Below, piece by piece: positions 1-8,822 of a stretch of 64,000 nucleotides of DNA; position 1 is the first letter of the stretch; each line of letters opens with the position of its first letter. The stretch is from CAMXAS01 sp964442435. GTDB taxonomy: Bacteria > Bacteroidota > Bacteroidia > Bacteroidales > P3. Location of the stretch: NCBI GenBank assembly GCA_964442435.1, contig CAYTZG010000007.1, positions 1 through 64,000 of the forward strand, written 5' to 3'. The notes below the pieces were generated by a model. The model did not search any database, was not told where the DNA came from, and was given only the letters and a program-made list of their open reading frames with translations. Both the position numbers and the translations under genes were made by a program.

Positions 1-868
1 CCTGATGCACGGCGTATGACGACAGGTATTCCTGCGTGCGGCCGGGGTAGCCGAATACAAACGTAAAGTCGCCCGGGTTCAGGCCCCGCAGGCTGATGGG
101 GAAGAACTGACGCGGGCGGTAGGGGCGGTTGTCCGCGCTGTACGGCGCAGGCTCGTTGTTGCTGTCGGCATAGATGCGGAACACCGAGAAGTCGCCCGTA
201 TGGCGCGGCCACATCCAGTTGTCGGTGTCACCGCCGAACTTGCCGATGTTGGAGGGCGGCGTTCCCACCAGGCGCACGTCCTCAAACACCTCGTTCACGA
301 ACATATAATATTGGTTGCCGTAGTAAAACGGCACGATGCGGACGCGGTAATGCGTGCCGGCTTCGGTGGCCTCCTTGAGCGCCTGCATGCGCTGCCGCAC
401 GCTGTCGGCCCGTTCTTTCTCGCTCACCCCCTCCGGCAGTCCGCCCAATATGGCCTCCGTCACGTCCTCCATGCGCACGAGGAACGTCACGCTCAGGCCG
501 GGGCAAGGCAGTTCGTCGGCCTCCGTCGCGGCCCAAAACCCGTTCGTCAGGTAGTCGTGTTCCAACGACGAGTGGTATTGGATTTGGCCGAAGCCGCAGT
601 GATGGTTCGTAAAGAGCAGCCCGCGGTCCGACACCACCTCGCCCGTGCAGCCGCCCCCGAAAATCACCACGGCGTCTTTGAGCGAACTGTGGTTGATGCT
701 GTAGATGTCCTCCGCGCTCAGTTGCAGCCCCTTGCTCTGCATATCCGCCTCGTTGCGGTTCAAAAGCATGGGAATCCACATCCCTTCGTCGGCCCGCGCC
801 GGCGTTCCGAGGCCCGCCGGTAGCAGGATGCCTGCCAGCAGCAGGCCTAAAATCCAAAATCGTTTCAT
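1..868 (-). CDS. S46-family dipeptidyl-peptidase, N-terminal part (cut by window edge)
   Basis: This is the first 289 codons of an S46 serine peptidase (DPP7/DPP11 family), which releases dipeptides from oligopeptides in the periplasm of amino-acid-fermenting Bacteroidota. Translation from the ATG at 866-868 gives a signal peptide (MKRFWILGLLLAGILL, probable cleavage near ARA-DEG). It is followed by the family signature around residues 72-92, GGGCTGEVVSDRG then LFTNHHCG, where the catalytic His lies at about residue 89-90. The second signature, GGDTDNWMWPRHTGDF, should hold the catalytic Asp and is also present. The catalytic Ser and the specificity residue that separates DPP7 from DPP11 lie beyond base 1, so substrate preference cannot be stated. 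It starts 41 nt after the PPDK-like gene on the same strand, so co-transcription is possible. The family call is firm; the gene is incomplete only because of the window. Confidence 0.93.
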   Translation of the reverse strand, partial: MKRFWILGLLLAGILLPAGLGTPARADEGMWIPMLLNRNEADMQSKGLQLSAEDIYSINHSSLKDAVVIFGGGCTGEVVSDRGLLFTNHHCGFGQIQYHSSLEHDYLTNGFWAATEADELPCPGLSVTFLVRMEDVTEAILGGLPEGVSEKERADSVRQRMQALKEATEAGTHYRVRIVPFYYGNQYYMFVNEVFEDVRLVGTPPSNIGKFGGDTDNWMWPRHTGDFSVFRIYADSNNEPAPYSADNRPYRPRQFFPISLRGLNPGDFTFVFGYPGRTQEYLSSYAVHQ

Positions 869-909
869 AATTTATGCTGTTTAATAAATGCGGTTTTTTA
901 TATGCTGTT

Positions 910-3678
910 TTAAACTTCCGTCTCCGCCGGCAGCGCGCAGCCCTCCCGCTGGCAGACCTCTTCCAGTTTGGCGCGTTCCCACGGCTTGCCGTAGTCAAAC
1001 AGCTGTCCGAACGGTTGCGTCAGTTTCTTGAGCAGCAGCGTGCTTTCGGGCTGTACGTTGTGCAGCTTCCACATCGCCTCCTCCACCGCCGCCCAGTCGG
1101 GATGCGTCAATTTGAGGCTGATGAACTGATCCACGTTATATATCTTGGTCTCTATGTTCGAGATATTCTCCGAAAGAATCTGCCGCCGCGCCTTTGTTAT
1201 TTGCTGTTCGCCCACCTCATACAGCACGTTGAGGTATTTCTCGTACAGCACGTATTCGTTGAGCATGAACGCCAGGTCGCGTCCCGCAAAGCGGCGCCAG
1301 AACACCATGGGTTGCGGCGTGGCCGTAAAGCGGCCGAGCATGAACGAGCCGGCGTCCAGCCCCGACCGTTTGCGTTCCAGACAAAAGGCGTCGGCGTGTT
1401 CGAAGAACGTGATTTTGCGGTCGGTGGACAGCAGCTCATACACCCGGTATTGGTCTTGGTGCGAGCCCATCGAGCTCTCCATCAGCTGGCTCACGTATTG
1501 TTCCACGTTGCTGTCAAACCATTCGTTCACAAACGCGCGCGCCGTTTCGGGATGCTCGCTCATGTCGGTGCGGATAAGTCGCACGAGGTTGTTCAAGTCC
1601 ACGATGTCGGGCACCTCTATCGAGGTCACGATGTCGGTATATTTCCGATAGGCCTCCTTCATGCGGATGAATACCGCCTCCTCCTTGGGCGTCAGGTCAA
1701 GCTGCACGCCGTTGAGGTAATCGAGGAAGCGCGCCGGCTTGAACTGGGCGCGTCCCTTGTAAATCGTGGCGTTCTTGCTGGAGAGCGTTATCTCGTCGCC
1801 CTCGCTGATGCGCAGGCCGTCCGCGTTTACGAGCGATTTCGCTTCCAGACGCACGCCGTATTGTTGCAGGTTCAGGAAGGCCGGAATGCCGTAGCCGCGG
1901 CAGGCCGTCACCACGTGGATGGCGGCGGGCGTCATGCTCGCGATGGCGTCCATCTCGCTCAGCACAATCGTGTCTTCGGGCAGGAAACGTTCCTTGCAGA
2001 GGCAGATTTTCTCGCCCTTGCGTTTCAGCTCCAAGGCCACGGCCGTATTGAAGCAGAGTTTGGCCGACACCGCCGAGCGCGGCAGCACGTTCACGCCGCG
2101 CGAGAAGAAGATGAGCGTCTGCAACGAACTGTCGTCTATGCGCTCCGAGAAAATCTGCCGCCGGTGGTACGGGCGCACGAGTTCGCCCACGCGCCGTTTG
2201 CTGATCATGCCGGCTTCGTACAGGGCCACCGACGACAGCAGGGCCGAGCGGCCGGTCAACTCGCTCTCGTTGATTTGCAGCACGGCAAACAGGTCGGCCT
2301 TGCCCTGACGGCTCTCCGTGCCGAATTCAATCGTGACGGGCGAGCCCAGCCGTTTCTCCAATTTGGGCAACAGCGGGTCGAAGTGATACACGGCCGGAAA
2401 CGTCTCCTTGATTTGCGCGCGGTCGAAGTATTCGCAGTCTTGGGGCGAGAGGTTGCCGGTCATGATTTCCTCGCCGAAGATGTCGGGATAACTCTCTATC
2501 TGCACGCCCAAGCCCGTGCGGGAATGGCGGCTGTACAGCACGCCCGGATACGACGACTCGCTGCCGATGGTCCACACCATCTTCTGCAGAATCAGCGACG
2601 GGTAGGCCGTCCGCCCCTGCATGAACGTCATGAGCAGGTCTTGGTTGTTCCGATAGAAGTTGCGTATATATTTAAGATAAGCGTAAAGCTGTTCGAAGGC
2701 GTCGTCCAAGTAGCGTTTGCCGTTCGGATGCCGTTCTATGAGCCGTTCCGTTTCGGCAATCCATTGCTGACGGCGTTCCAGCGCGGCCTGCCGTTCCTGT
2801 TTGCCCGACGGGCGGCTGTGACGCGCTATTTCTTCGGCCTGCGCCTCCGCTTCGTAGGGGTTGGGCTCGTTGAAAAGCATACGGTACAGCCCGATAAGGT
2901 TGTTCCAATAGATGCGCGTGGCCATCTGTGCACCGTGGTTGCGCAACAGCCCCTTGTAGGCCGTGCGGTTCGTGCCCACGTTGAGCAGGGTGGGCATGAG
3001 GCCGGGTATATATTGTGGCATCGTGCTGCGCAGGGCCATGATCAGCGGGGCGGCTGAGGCACCGAGCCGGCAGCCCGTCATGATTTCGAGGTTGCGGACG
3101 GCTTGTTTCAGATAGGTGCGCTGACGTTCCTCCTCTTCGGCCAGTTGCGCCGGCGCCGCGTTGGCGAAGCGGGCGGCCTGTTCAAACACCTTCGACGACA
3201 GCAGGCTGAAGTCGGGCACGGCGTAGCCCGTGCGCGTAAGGTCGGTCAGCATCACGCCCTTGTGGCTGATTTCGTAAACGTTGTGCGTCTTGGGCGACAG
3301 GGCGGAGGTTACGTATTCCGTGTCGATGAGCGGGTGGCCCGACACATAGGCGCGGCATTGCTCGTAGAATTCGCGGCGGACGGATTGCAGGCGCGCGGTG
3401 GCTTCGGCCTCGCCGCGCGACTCCAAAATCAGCAGTTTGAGAAACTCCTCGGCTTCCGCGCCGCGGTGCCGCAACATATAATAGACATCGTACCAGCGCG
3501 GCGCGATTTCGGCGGGCTCGGCCGTGTCTTTCGGCCAGCGGTAGATAATCGTGCCCGGCTTGTTGCCTTCCGGCTCGCGGTCTTTCTCAAACTCCCGTGC
3601 GCCCTTCTCCACAAAGAGGTTGAGCATAAAGTAGTTCGGATAACTCCCTCGGATTTTATAGGCGATTTTGTTTTGCAT
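910..3678 (-). CDS. Divergent PPDK/PEP-synthase-like protein lacking the catalytic His motif and PEP barrel
   Basis: A 922-residue protein related to the front half of pyruvate phosphate dikinase. Residues ~135-170 match the PPDK nucleotide-domain start (GYAVPDFSLL in place of the usual LPVPPGF). Residues ~190-240 match the next block but read LRSTMPQYIPGLMPTLLNVG where PPDK has SVRSGARASMPGMMDTVLNLG. Residues ~360-500 match the ATP-grasp core. The phosphohistidine swivel region (~570-602) has ASMTPAAIHVV where PPDK has GGMTSHAAVVA, so the catalytic His position is Ala585. The remaining ~280 residues do not resemble the PEP/pyruvate TIM barrel. It is therefore probably not a working dikinase; a nucleotide-binding or regulatory role is inference. 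I place the start at 3678 because the next upstream ATG (3732) would overlap the MutS-like gene, whose stop lies 13 nt upstream of 3678. The pairing with that ATPase suggests a joint role. Confidence 0.7.
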   Translation of the reverse strand: MQNKIAYKIRGSYPNYFMLNLFVEKGAREFEKDREPEGNKPGTIIYRWPKDTAEPAEIAPRWYDVYYMLRHRGAEAEEFLKLLILESRGEAEATARLQSVRREFYEQCRAYVSGHPLIDTEYVTSALSPKTHNVYEISHKGVMLTDLTRTGYAVPDFSLLSSKVFEQAARFANAAPAQLAEEEERQRTYLKQAVRNLEIMTGCRLGASAAPLIMALRSTMPQYIPGLMPTLLNVGTNRTAYKGLLRNHGAQMATRIYWNNLIGLYRMLFNEPNPYEAEAQAEEIARHSRPSGKQERQAALERRQQWIAETERLIERHPNGKRYLDDAFEQLYAYLKYIRNFYRNNQDLLMTFMQGRTAYPSLILQKMVWTIGSESSYPGVLYSRHSRTGLGVQIESYPDIFGEEIMTGNLSPQDCEYFDRAQIKETFPAVYHFDPLLPKLEKRLGSPVTIEFGTESRQGKADLFAVLQINESELTGRSALLSSVALYEAGMISKRRVGELVRPYHRRQIFSERIDDSSLQTLIFFSRGVNVLPRSAVSAKLCFNTAVALELKRKGEKICLCKERFLPEDTIVLSEMDAIASMTPAAIHVVTACRGYGIPAFLNLQQYGVRLEAKSLVNADGLRISEGDEITLSSKNATIYKGRAQFKPARFLDYLNGVQLDLTPKEEAVFIRMKEAYRKYTDIVTSIEVPDIVDLNNLVRLIRTDMSEHPETARAFVNEWFDSNVEQYVSQLMESSMGSHQDQYRVYELLSTDRKITFFEHADAFCLERKRSGLDAGSFMLGRFTATPQPMVFWRRFAGRDLAFMLNEYVLYEKYLNVLYEVGEQQITKARRQILSENISNIETKIYNVDQFISLKLTHPDWAAVEEAMWKLHNVQPESTLLLKKLTQPFGQLFDYGKPWERAKLEEVCQREGCALPAETEV

Positions 3679-3691
3679 ACCGAAAAGCGAT

Positions 3692-5227
3692 TTAGTGGCC
3701 GTACCGTCGCGCCGCGGCGATGAGTTCCGCATCCACGCCCAAACAGGCCGCCACGTCCAAGGCCTGCATCTCGGCGGGCGAGTCGGCGCGGACTTCTTCT
3801 ACGCCATAGTCCATAAAGTTCTGCAGTTGGCTCAGGAAATCGTCCGTCCGTTCCTCCGCTTCGCCGGCCCGTATCGCCGCCCGGTCTTTGCAGGCGGCCG
3901 CCCAACGGCCGGTGTCGAGCCCCTTTACCCGCAGGCGCCGCGGCGCGTTGTCCACGTGCTCGTAGTGCGTGCTGACCAGGGCCGCCGAGCCGAAGCCCGT
4001 GGCCGTGTCTGCGGCCGCCGTCCTAATCTGCCGCCACAGGTCGAAAAACGCGCATACAATCGCGCTGCCCTCGGTGGGGTTCGTCGTCCGCGCCAGTTCG
4101 TCGGCCAGGAACAGGATGCGTTTGCCTTGCCGCAGTTTGCGCACGGTCTCGTTCAGCGACAGGATTTCCGCGCCAAACGACGAGAGGCCGCGGCTTTCGT
4201 TCTGTTCGTCGCCCACAATGCGGCATACCTCGTCAAACAGCGTCAGCCGCGCGGCCTGCGCCGGCACGAAGAAGCCGAATTGCGCCAGTGTCTGCGCCAG
4301 GGCGAGCGCCTTGATGAGAATCGTCTTGCCGCTCATGTTCGCGCCCGTCAGCAGACAGGCGTCGCGGTCAAGCGCTATGTCCACGGCCTGATAGGCCCGT
4401 CCTTGCGCTTGGCATTGCTCAAACAGCGGCGGGTAAAAGAGGCCGGTGTAGGCGAGGGCGGGCGCGGAGGCCGCCAAGTCCGTCCCCGTCAGGATGTCGG
4501 GGCAGTGGCAGTGGTGCGCCTCGGCCCATTCCGTTTTGGCTATCAGAAAGTCCCAGGCCACGAGCCCGTCCAAGGCCGCCTCCAAGTCGTCAAGCATACC
4601 GCGCAGTTGGCGGCTCAGCGTCTCCCTTACGGCCAATTCCGTTTCCGACAGTTGTTCTTCTATATTTATGGGTGACCCTCCGTCGCACGTGTCCTTGGTA
4701 TCCGCGTCCGCCGCCGCTTTCAGCGCACGGCGCAGTTGGGGCAGCCGCGCGTCGTAGCAGTCGTAGATGTAGAAAGAGGGCAGCCGTTCCTTGAGTGGGT
4801 CCAAGAGATCCAAGGCCGCCTCCAAGTCCGGCAGCGTGGGCAGGTCGATGCCGCTCTCGCGGGCGAAGCGCGCGCTTTCGCCCATCGGCAGCAGCCAGTT
4901 CTTGAGTTCAAACAGCTGGATGTCGTCCAACGCGCCGCGTTCCTCCCGTAGCAGACGGAAGGTGGGCCTTAGGTCGGGCGTCTGTTCCAAATGCCGTTTA
5001 AAGTGCGCCAAAGCGCGCGCGTCGGCGCGTTGTGCCAACGCGCCGTATGCCCGCTGCCGCGCAAGCTCCGCTTGCAACGCGCCGGCTTCCGCCGGCCCGT
5101 ACCACGGCAGCGTCCATATCGCCCGCCTCGCGGCGGCCGACCGCAGCGGCAGCGCGTCCATCAGCGGCGCAAACCCGAAGATTTTTCTCCGGGCGGCTTC
5201 TACCTTGTTCTCGTCGTGTGCTTTCAT
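3692..5227 (-). CDS. MutS-family domain V ATPase, short form
   Basis: A 511-residue protein whose C-terminal half is a MutS-type ABC ATPase. It has Walker A TGANMSGKT at residues 294-302, a NESRGLSSFGAE segment near 343-354, and Walker B ILFLADELARTTNPTEGSAI at 371-390. The N-terminal half is helical. The mismatch-binding domain I of MutS and the Smr nuclease of MutS2 are both absent, so canonical mismatch repair is unlikely. Short MutS-like ATPases of this kind include KamC, proposed to reactivate lysine 5,6-aminomutase in fermenting anaerobes. That is one possible reading, but no lysine-fermentation genes are in this window. The gene lies 13 nt upstream of the PPDK-like gene and just past the terminator of rplY, so the two probably form an operon. 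The ATPase family is certain; the biological role is unknown. Confidence 0.8.
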   Translation of the reverse strand: MKAHDENKVEAARRKIFGFAPLMDALPLRSAAARRAIWTLPWYGPAEAGALQAELARQRAYGALAQRADARALAHFKRHLEQTPDLRPTFRLLREERGALDDIQLFELKNWLLPMGESARFARESGIDLPTLPDLEAALDLLDPLKERLPSFYIYDCYDARLPQLRRALKAAADADTKDTCDGGSPINIEEQLSETELAVRETLSRQLRGMLDDLEAALDGLVAWDFLIAKTEWAEAHHCHCPDILTGTDLAASAPALAYTGLFYPPLFEQCQAQGRAYQAVDIALDRDACLLTGANMSGKTILIKALALAQTLAQFGFFVPAQAARLTLFDEVCRIVGDEQNESRGLSSFGAEILSLNETVRKLRQGKRILFLADELARTTNPTEGSAIVCAFFDLWRQIRTAAADTATGFGSAALVSTHYEHVDNAPRRLRVKGLDTGRWAAACKDRAAIRAGEAEERTDDFLSQLQNFMDYGVEEVRADSPAEMQALDVAACLGVDAELIAAARRYGH

Positions 5228-5241
5228 ATCGTATCAAAACT

Positions 5242-5273
5242 AAAAAAGCGGCCCTGTGCGGAACCGCTTTTTT
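5242..5273 (-). terminator. Terminator after rplY
   Basis: A 10-bp stem (AAAAAAGCGG at 5242-5251 with CCGCTTTTTT at 5264-5273) around a 12-nt loop. On the minus strand it lies 24 nt past the rplY stop and ends in six Ts, a standard intrinsic terminator. It separates rplY from the MutS-like gene, whose start is at 5227. Confidence 0.85.
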
Positions 5274-5297
5274 AACGTCAGTCGTCCGGCCGAAGGC

Positions 5298-5879
5298 TTA
5301 TTCAGCAGCCGCTTCGGCTTTGGGCGCTTCAACCACGTTACGCGTCGTCTTAACCATGACAACCGTCGTGGACGGCGCTTCGAGCAGTTCATACTGGTCG
5401 GAGGCCAGGTCGCGCACCTTGATTTCGTCGGCGATGTCCAGTTTGGAAATATCCACGCGGATCATTTCCGGCATCTGTTTCGGCAACGTGCGGACGCGGA
5501 GTTTACGCATACCCTTGTACAGCTTACCGCCTTTGAGTACGCCGGGCGCGCTGCCTTCAATGCTGAGGGGCACGGCCATCGTAATGGGACGGTGGTCGGA
5601 AAGAATGAAGAAGTCCACGTGCAACAGGGCGCCGCTTACCTTGTGGAATTGGGCTTCCTGTACAATCGTCAGCAATTTGTTGCCGTTCAGTTCGAGTTCC
5701 ACGAAGCAGATTTCCGGGGTGGCGAACAACGGGCTCAACACCTTTTCGTCAGCATAGAAATTCTGCGGCTCGCCTACGCCGTAAACCACGCAGGGGATCA
5801 TACCCTTTTCGCGCAGGATTCTTGCATCTTTTTTCCCTACGTGCTCACGGAGAGCACCGCTAATAGATACAGTTTTCAT
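5298..5879 (-). CDS. rplY: Ribosomal protein bL25 (CTC/TL5 type)
   Basis: A 193-residue bL25 protein that binds 5S rRNA in the large subunit. The N-terminal domain begins MKTVSISGALREHVGKKDAR and continues to the conserved FHKVSGALLHVDF segment at about residue 80-95. The C-terminal TL5-type domain follows (MPEMIRVDISKLDIADEIKV), so this is the long CTC form rather than the ~95-residue enteric form. The extreme C-terminus is a short Ala/Glu-rich tail. The usual downstream neighbour pth is not present here; the gene ends in a terminator instead. It starts 37 nt after the OmpA/TPR lipoprotein gene stop on the same strand, and no clear promoter is visible between them. Confidence 0.95.
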   Translation of the reverse strand: MKTVSISGALREHVGKKDARILREKGMIPCVVYGVGEPQNFYADEKVLSPLFATPEICFVELELNGNKLLTIVQEAQFHKVSGALLHVDFFILSDHRPITMAVPLSIEGSAPGVLKGGKLYKGMRKLRVRTLPKQMPEMIRVDISKLDIADEIKVRDLASDQYELLEAPSTTVVMVKTTRNVVEAPKAEAAAE

Positions 5880-5916
5880 AAAATAGTTTGTTTATAGGTT
5901 TTGTTAATCTCAATGT

Positions 5917-7734
5917 TTAGCGCAAAGCGTTCTGGAAATCGGTCTCGTAGGCCCATTTCGCAAATTCGATGTCCTTGCGCGCCTGGGCTTTCAGGGCCGC
6001 GTTCTCGGCCACGGCTTTCGTCAGCGCGGCGATGGCTTCGGCCTTGTTGTCCTGACGGGCGGCGCAAACCGCCAGCAGGTAAAGCCCGTCGGCCGTCTGC
6101 GGTTCCATGCAGTTCAACGTCGCCTTGGCTTGGTCGATGTTACCGCTCAGCAACTGCGCCAACGCCAGGTTGTAGCGGCAGGTCTTGGCCGAAAGGTTGG
6201 ATACGGCCACGTTGTAACGGCCTTCCTTGATGGCGATGATGCCCAGGTTCTCCTGCGCTTCGGCGCAAGCGGCGCTTTCAAACAGCGATTTGGCGTTGTC
6301 GAAGTCGCCCTTGGCCAACGCGATGGCGCCCATGTTGTTCAGGATATGGGCGTTCTGCGGCTGCATACCGTTGGCCGTTTCCAACAGCGACTGGGCTTCG
6401 CTCAGTTTGGCTTCCTCCTTCATCAGCAGATTGGCCAAGTTCACGTAAGCGCGGTAGTCGTCGGGGTAGATGCGGATGGCCGCCATGTAAATGGCCAGCT
6501 GCTGGGCCGGGTCGTCGTTCAAGGTCGCGCCGTAGAGCAGTTCGTTCAGTTTCAAGGAATCGGGCGCGGTCAGCGCGTATTCGGCAATCTGTTCGTCCGG
6601 ACGTTTGGGTTCGAGGAAGTCCACGTGGATTTCGCTCCGGCGCAGGGACGGCAGGATGTCGTCTTCGATTTCCTTATAAATCACCGTCATGTTGCGGATT
6701 TCCTGTTCGCGCGTCGCCTTGTCGGTGTGCGAGGAAATCACGTTGATAATCGTGTTCTTGTCGGCGATGCTCGAAGCGCGCAGGTCGGCGAGGAAACCGT
6801 CCCAGTCTTCGCCCATCGACTGCGTCTGCATATCGATGTCCTGTTTGAGGCTGTTGGGTTTCACCTTCATGGCGCGGGCACGCTGGTTCAGGAACTTGTT
6901 GTAGGTGTCCGTAAAATATTTTTCGGCCGTCTTCACACGGTTGTCCGACAGGTTTTGGTTGCGGCTCTCTTCGCCTTCGGGGGAGGCCCAGGCGTTGATT
7001 TGCACCTGCTTGATCTGCATACCCGTCTGCAACAGCGAATCCAAGGCCTTGATGCCGGCTTTGGTTTCTTCTTTCTTGTTGAGCGGCAGGTTCCAGTTCA
7101 GGTTGGCCATATCCACGAGGAAGAAAATCGTCGCGTCGTGCGGAATCACGGTCTCTTTCTCATAGCCGTGGTCTTCCACCGCCAAGGCGGCGCCCATCTT
7201 GTCGATGCGCGAGGCCGTAATCATCGTGCCCTGCGCCACCGGCGTCTCGCCCAAACGGACGTTGCCGGAAACCTGAGCGGCTTCGGCTTCGTTCGTGATT
7301 TGCATATTCTTGGCTTTCTTCTCCATGTAGGCCACGGGGTTCAGCACCAACTGGCTCTGCTCCATGCCTTCCTGATAGTCGATTTCATCGGTATAGGTAA
7401 AGCTGCCGCCGTTCGCGCTGCCGATCATCGTGCCTTGACCCTTCGTCTTTTCGCCTCTCAGCACCATCGGTTTCATCAGGATGGAACCGCCCTCGTAGTT
7501 CAAAGCGGGCTGGAACACGACCATGGCTTTCGTAACGAAGTACTTGGGCTGGTAGTTGCCCTTGATTTCCACCTTGATTTTGTCACCCTGCATTTCCAGA
7601 GGATTCGGTGTCGCTACGTACTTGGCCATCGTCGAATGGTTGGCGACCATCTTTTTGAGGCTCTCGCAGGAACTGAAGGCCAATCCGGCGGTCAGCAACA
7701 CGCAGATGAGACTGGCGACTTGGAACTTTTTCAT
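5917..7734 (-). CDS. OmpA-like lipoprotein with C-terminal TPR repeats
   Basis: A 605-residue envelope protein. The N-terminus is a lipoprotein signal (MKKFQVASLICVLLTAGLAFSSC, lipidated Cys at 23). A beta-rich domain (~30-190) follows. Residues ~205-275 are OmpA-like in style, with the NAWASPEGEESRNQNLSDNRV segment recalling the peptidoglycan-binding OmpA_C core. The last ~180 residues are TPR-like helices (AYVNLANLLMKEEAKLSEA, HILNNMGAIALAKGDFDNA). Lipoproteins of this layout are common in Bacteroidales, and I infer a cell-envelope scaffolding role. It has its own promoter candidate (TATATTTG, 7810 to 7803 on the minus strand), and the transcript would begin with a strong hairpin. No enzymatic motif is visible. 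Confidence 0.8.
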   Translation of the reverse strand: MKKFQVASLICVLLTAGLAFSSCESLKKMVANHSTMAKYVATPNPLEMQGDKIKVEIKGNYQPKYFVTKAMVVFQPALNYEGGSILMKPMVLRGEKTKGQGTMIGSANGGSFTYTDEIDYQEGMEQSQLVLNPVAYMEKKAKNMQITNEAEAAQVSGNVRLGETPVAQGTMITASRIDKMGAALAVEDHGYEKETVIPHDATIFFLVDMANLNWNLPLNKKEETKAGIKALDSLLQTGMQIKQVQINAWASPEGEESRNQNLSDNRVKTAEKYFTDTYNKFLNQRARAMKVKPNSLKQDIDMQTQSMGEDWDGFLADLRASSIADKNTIINVISSHTDKATREQEIRNMTVIYKEIEDDILPSLRRSEIHVDFLEPKRPDEQIAEYALTAPDSLKLNELLYGATLNDDPAQQLAIYMAAIRIYPDDYRAYVNLANLLMKEEAKLSEAQSLLETANGMQPQNAHILNNMGAIALAKGDFDNAKSLFESAACAEAQENLGIIAIKEGRYNVAVSNLSAKTCRYNLALAQLLSGNIDQAKATLNCMEPQTADGLYLLAVCAARQDNKAEAIAALTKAVAENAALKAQARKDIEFAKWAYETDFQNALR

Positions 7735-7765
7735 TTGTCTATCAGTTATTTATGTTTAAAGAAAC

Positions 7766-7810
7766 ACTATGCGCGGCCGAAACCGCGCATAGTCCAAACT
7801 CGCAAATATA
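7766..7810 (-). promoter_or_regulatory. Promoter element and 5' hairpin of the OmpA/TPR gene
   Basis: On the minus strand, TATATTTG (7810-7803) matches the Bacteroidota -7 element TAnnTTTG. A perfect 11-bp stem (ACTATGCGCGG at 7766-7776, CCGCGCATAGT at 7783-7793, six-base loop) begins about ten bases after the element. It could stabilise the 5' end of the downstream mRNA or terminate the prs transcript; the T-run after it on the minus strand (GTTTCTTT) is weak. Confidence 0.5.
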
Positions 7811-7838
7811 AGAAATATTGTAGTGAAATGGAAATTTC

Positions 7839-8783
7839 CTACTTATAATCGCTGTACAGGCTGGAGATGCTTTCGTTGTTCTCCACGCGCTTGATGGCTT
7901 CCGCCAACAGCGTGGCCGTGGACAACTGTCTGATTTTCTTGGACGGACGCGAAAGCGGAATCGTGTCGCTTACAATCAGTTCCTCCATGTTCGACTGTTC
8001 GATGCGGTCGATGGCGTTGCCCGACAGCACGGGGTGGGAAATCATGCCGCGCACGCTCTTGGCGCCGTTGGCCAGAATCAGGTCGGCCGCCTTGATGAGC
8101 GTGTTGCCGGTATCGAGGATATCGTCCACCAGAATGACGTTCTTGCCCGCCACGTCGCCGATAAGTTCCATGCGGTCCACCACGTTGGGTTTGGAACGCT
8201 GCTTGTAGCAAATCGCGAAGCCCGTGCCGAACGTCTTGGCGTACATATTGGCGCGGCGCGTACCGCCCGTGTCGGGCGAGGCGAACATCAAATCCTCTAT
8301 GTTCAGTTCCTTGAGGAAAGGCACGAAGATGGACGAGGCGTAGAGGTGGTCCACCGGCATTTCGAAGAAGCCCTGAATCTGGTCGGCGTGCAGGTCTATC
8401 GTGATGACGCGCGAAACGCCGGAGGCCGTCAACAGGTTGGCCACCAACTTGGAGGTAATCGGCACGCGCGGCTTGTCCTTGCGGTCCTGACGCGCGCATC
8501 CGAAATACGGAATCACGGCGATGATCTTACGCGCGGAAGCCCGTTTGGCCGCGTCCACCATCATCAAAAGTTCAAACAGGTTGTCCGCGGGCGGGAACGT
8601 GGACTGTACGATAAAGACATCGGCGCCCCGGACATTGTCTTCATAACAGGTCTGGAATTCGCCGTCCGCAAACGTAAAGACGTTCGATTTGCCCAGTTCC
8701 GAACCGTATGCCTGCGCTATCTTCTCCGCGAGGTAGCGGGTGGCCCGGCACGTAAAGATTTTAACTTTTGTGTTGGTTTCCAT
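7839..8783 (-). CDS. prs: Ribose-phosphate pyrophosphokinase
   Basis: A 314-residue PRPP synthase, which makes phosphoribosyl pyrophosphate from ribose 5-phosphate and ATP for nucleotide, NAD, His and Trp synthesis. The sequence shows the N-terminal FADGEFQTCYEDNVRG segment (38-53), the flexible-loop region PYFGCARQDRKDKPR (92-106), HADQIQGFF (132-140) and the PRPP-binding loop VDDILDTGNT (219-228). Length and motif order are those of class I enzymes. It lies 39 nt downstream of lptB on the same strand, so the kdsD-lptB-prs genes may be co-transcribed. Its product feeds nadC, purA and the PurS-type protein encoded further along the window. Confidence 0.97.
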   Translation of the reverse strand: METNTKVKIFTCRATRYLAEKIAQAYGSELGKSNVFTFADGEFQTCYEDNVRGADVFIVQSTFPPADNLFELLMMVDAAKRASARKIIAVIPYFGCARQDRKDKPRVPITSKLVANLLTASGVSRVITIDLHADQIQGFFEMPVDHLYASSIFVPFLKELNIEDLMFASPDTGGTRRANMYAKTFGTGFAICYKQRSKPNVVDRMELIGDVAGKNVILVDDILDTGNTLIKAADLILANGAKSVRGMISHPVLSGNAIDRIEQSNMEELIVSDTIPLSRPSKKIRQLSTATLLAEAIKRVENNESISSLYSDYK

Positions 8784-8822
8784 TGTTTTATTTAAATTGT
8801 TTATTGTATCGGTTTGTGTTTT

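Noticed and set aside
874..3057. Long plus-strand frame (727 codons) opposite the PPDK-like gene
   Set aside because: It is the antisense of a well-supported gene, is rich in His, Arg and Val as GC-rich antisense frames are, and shows no domain.
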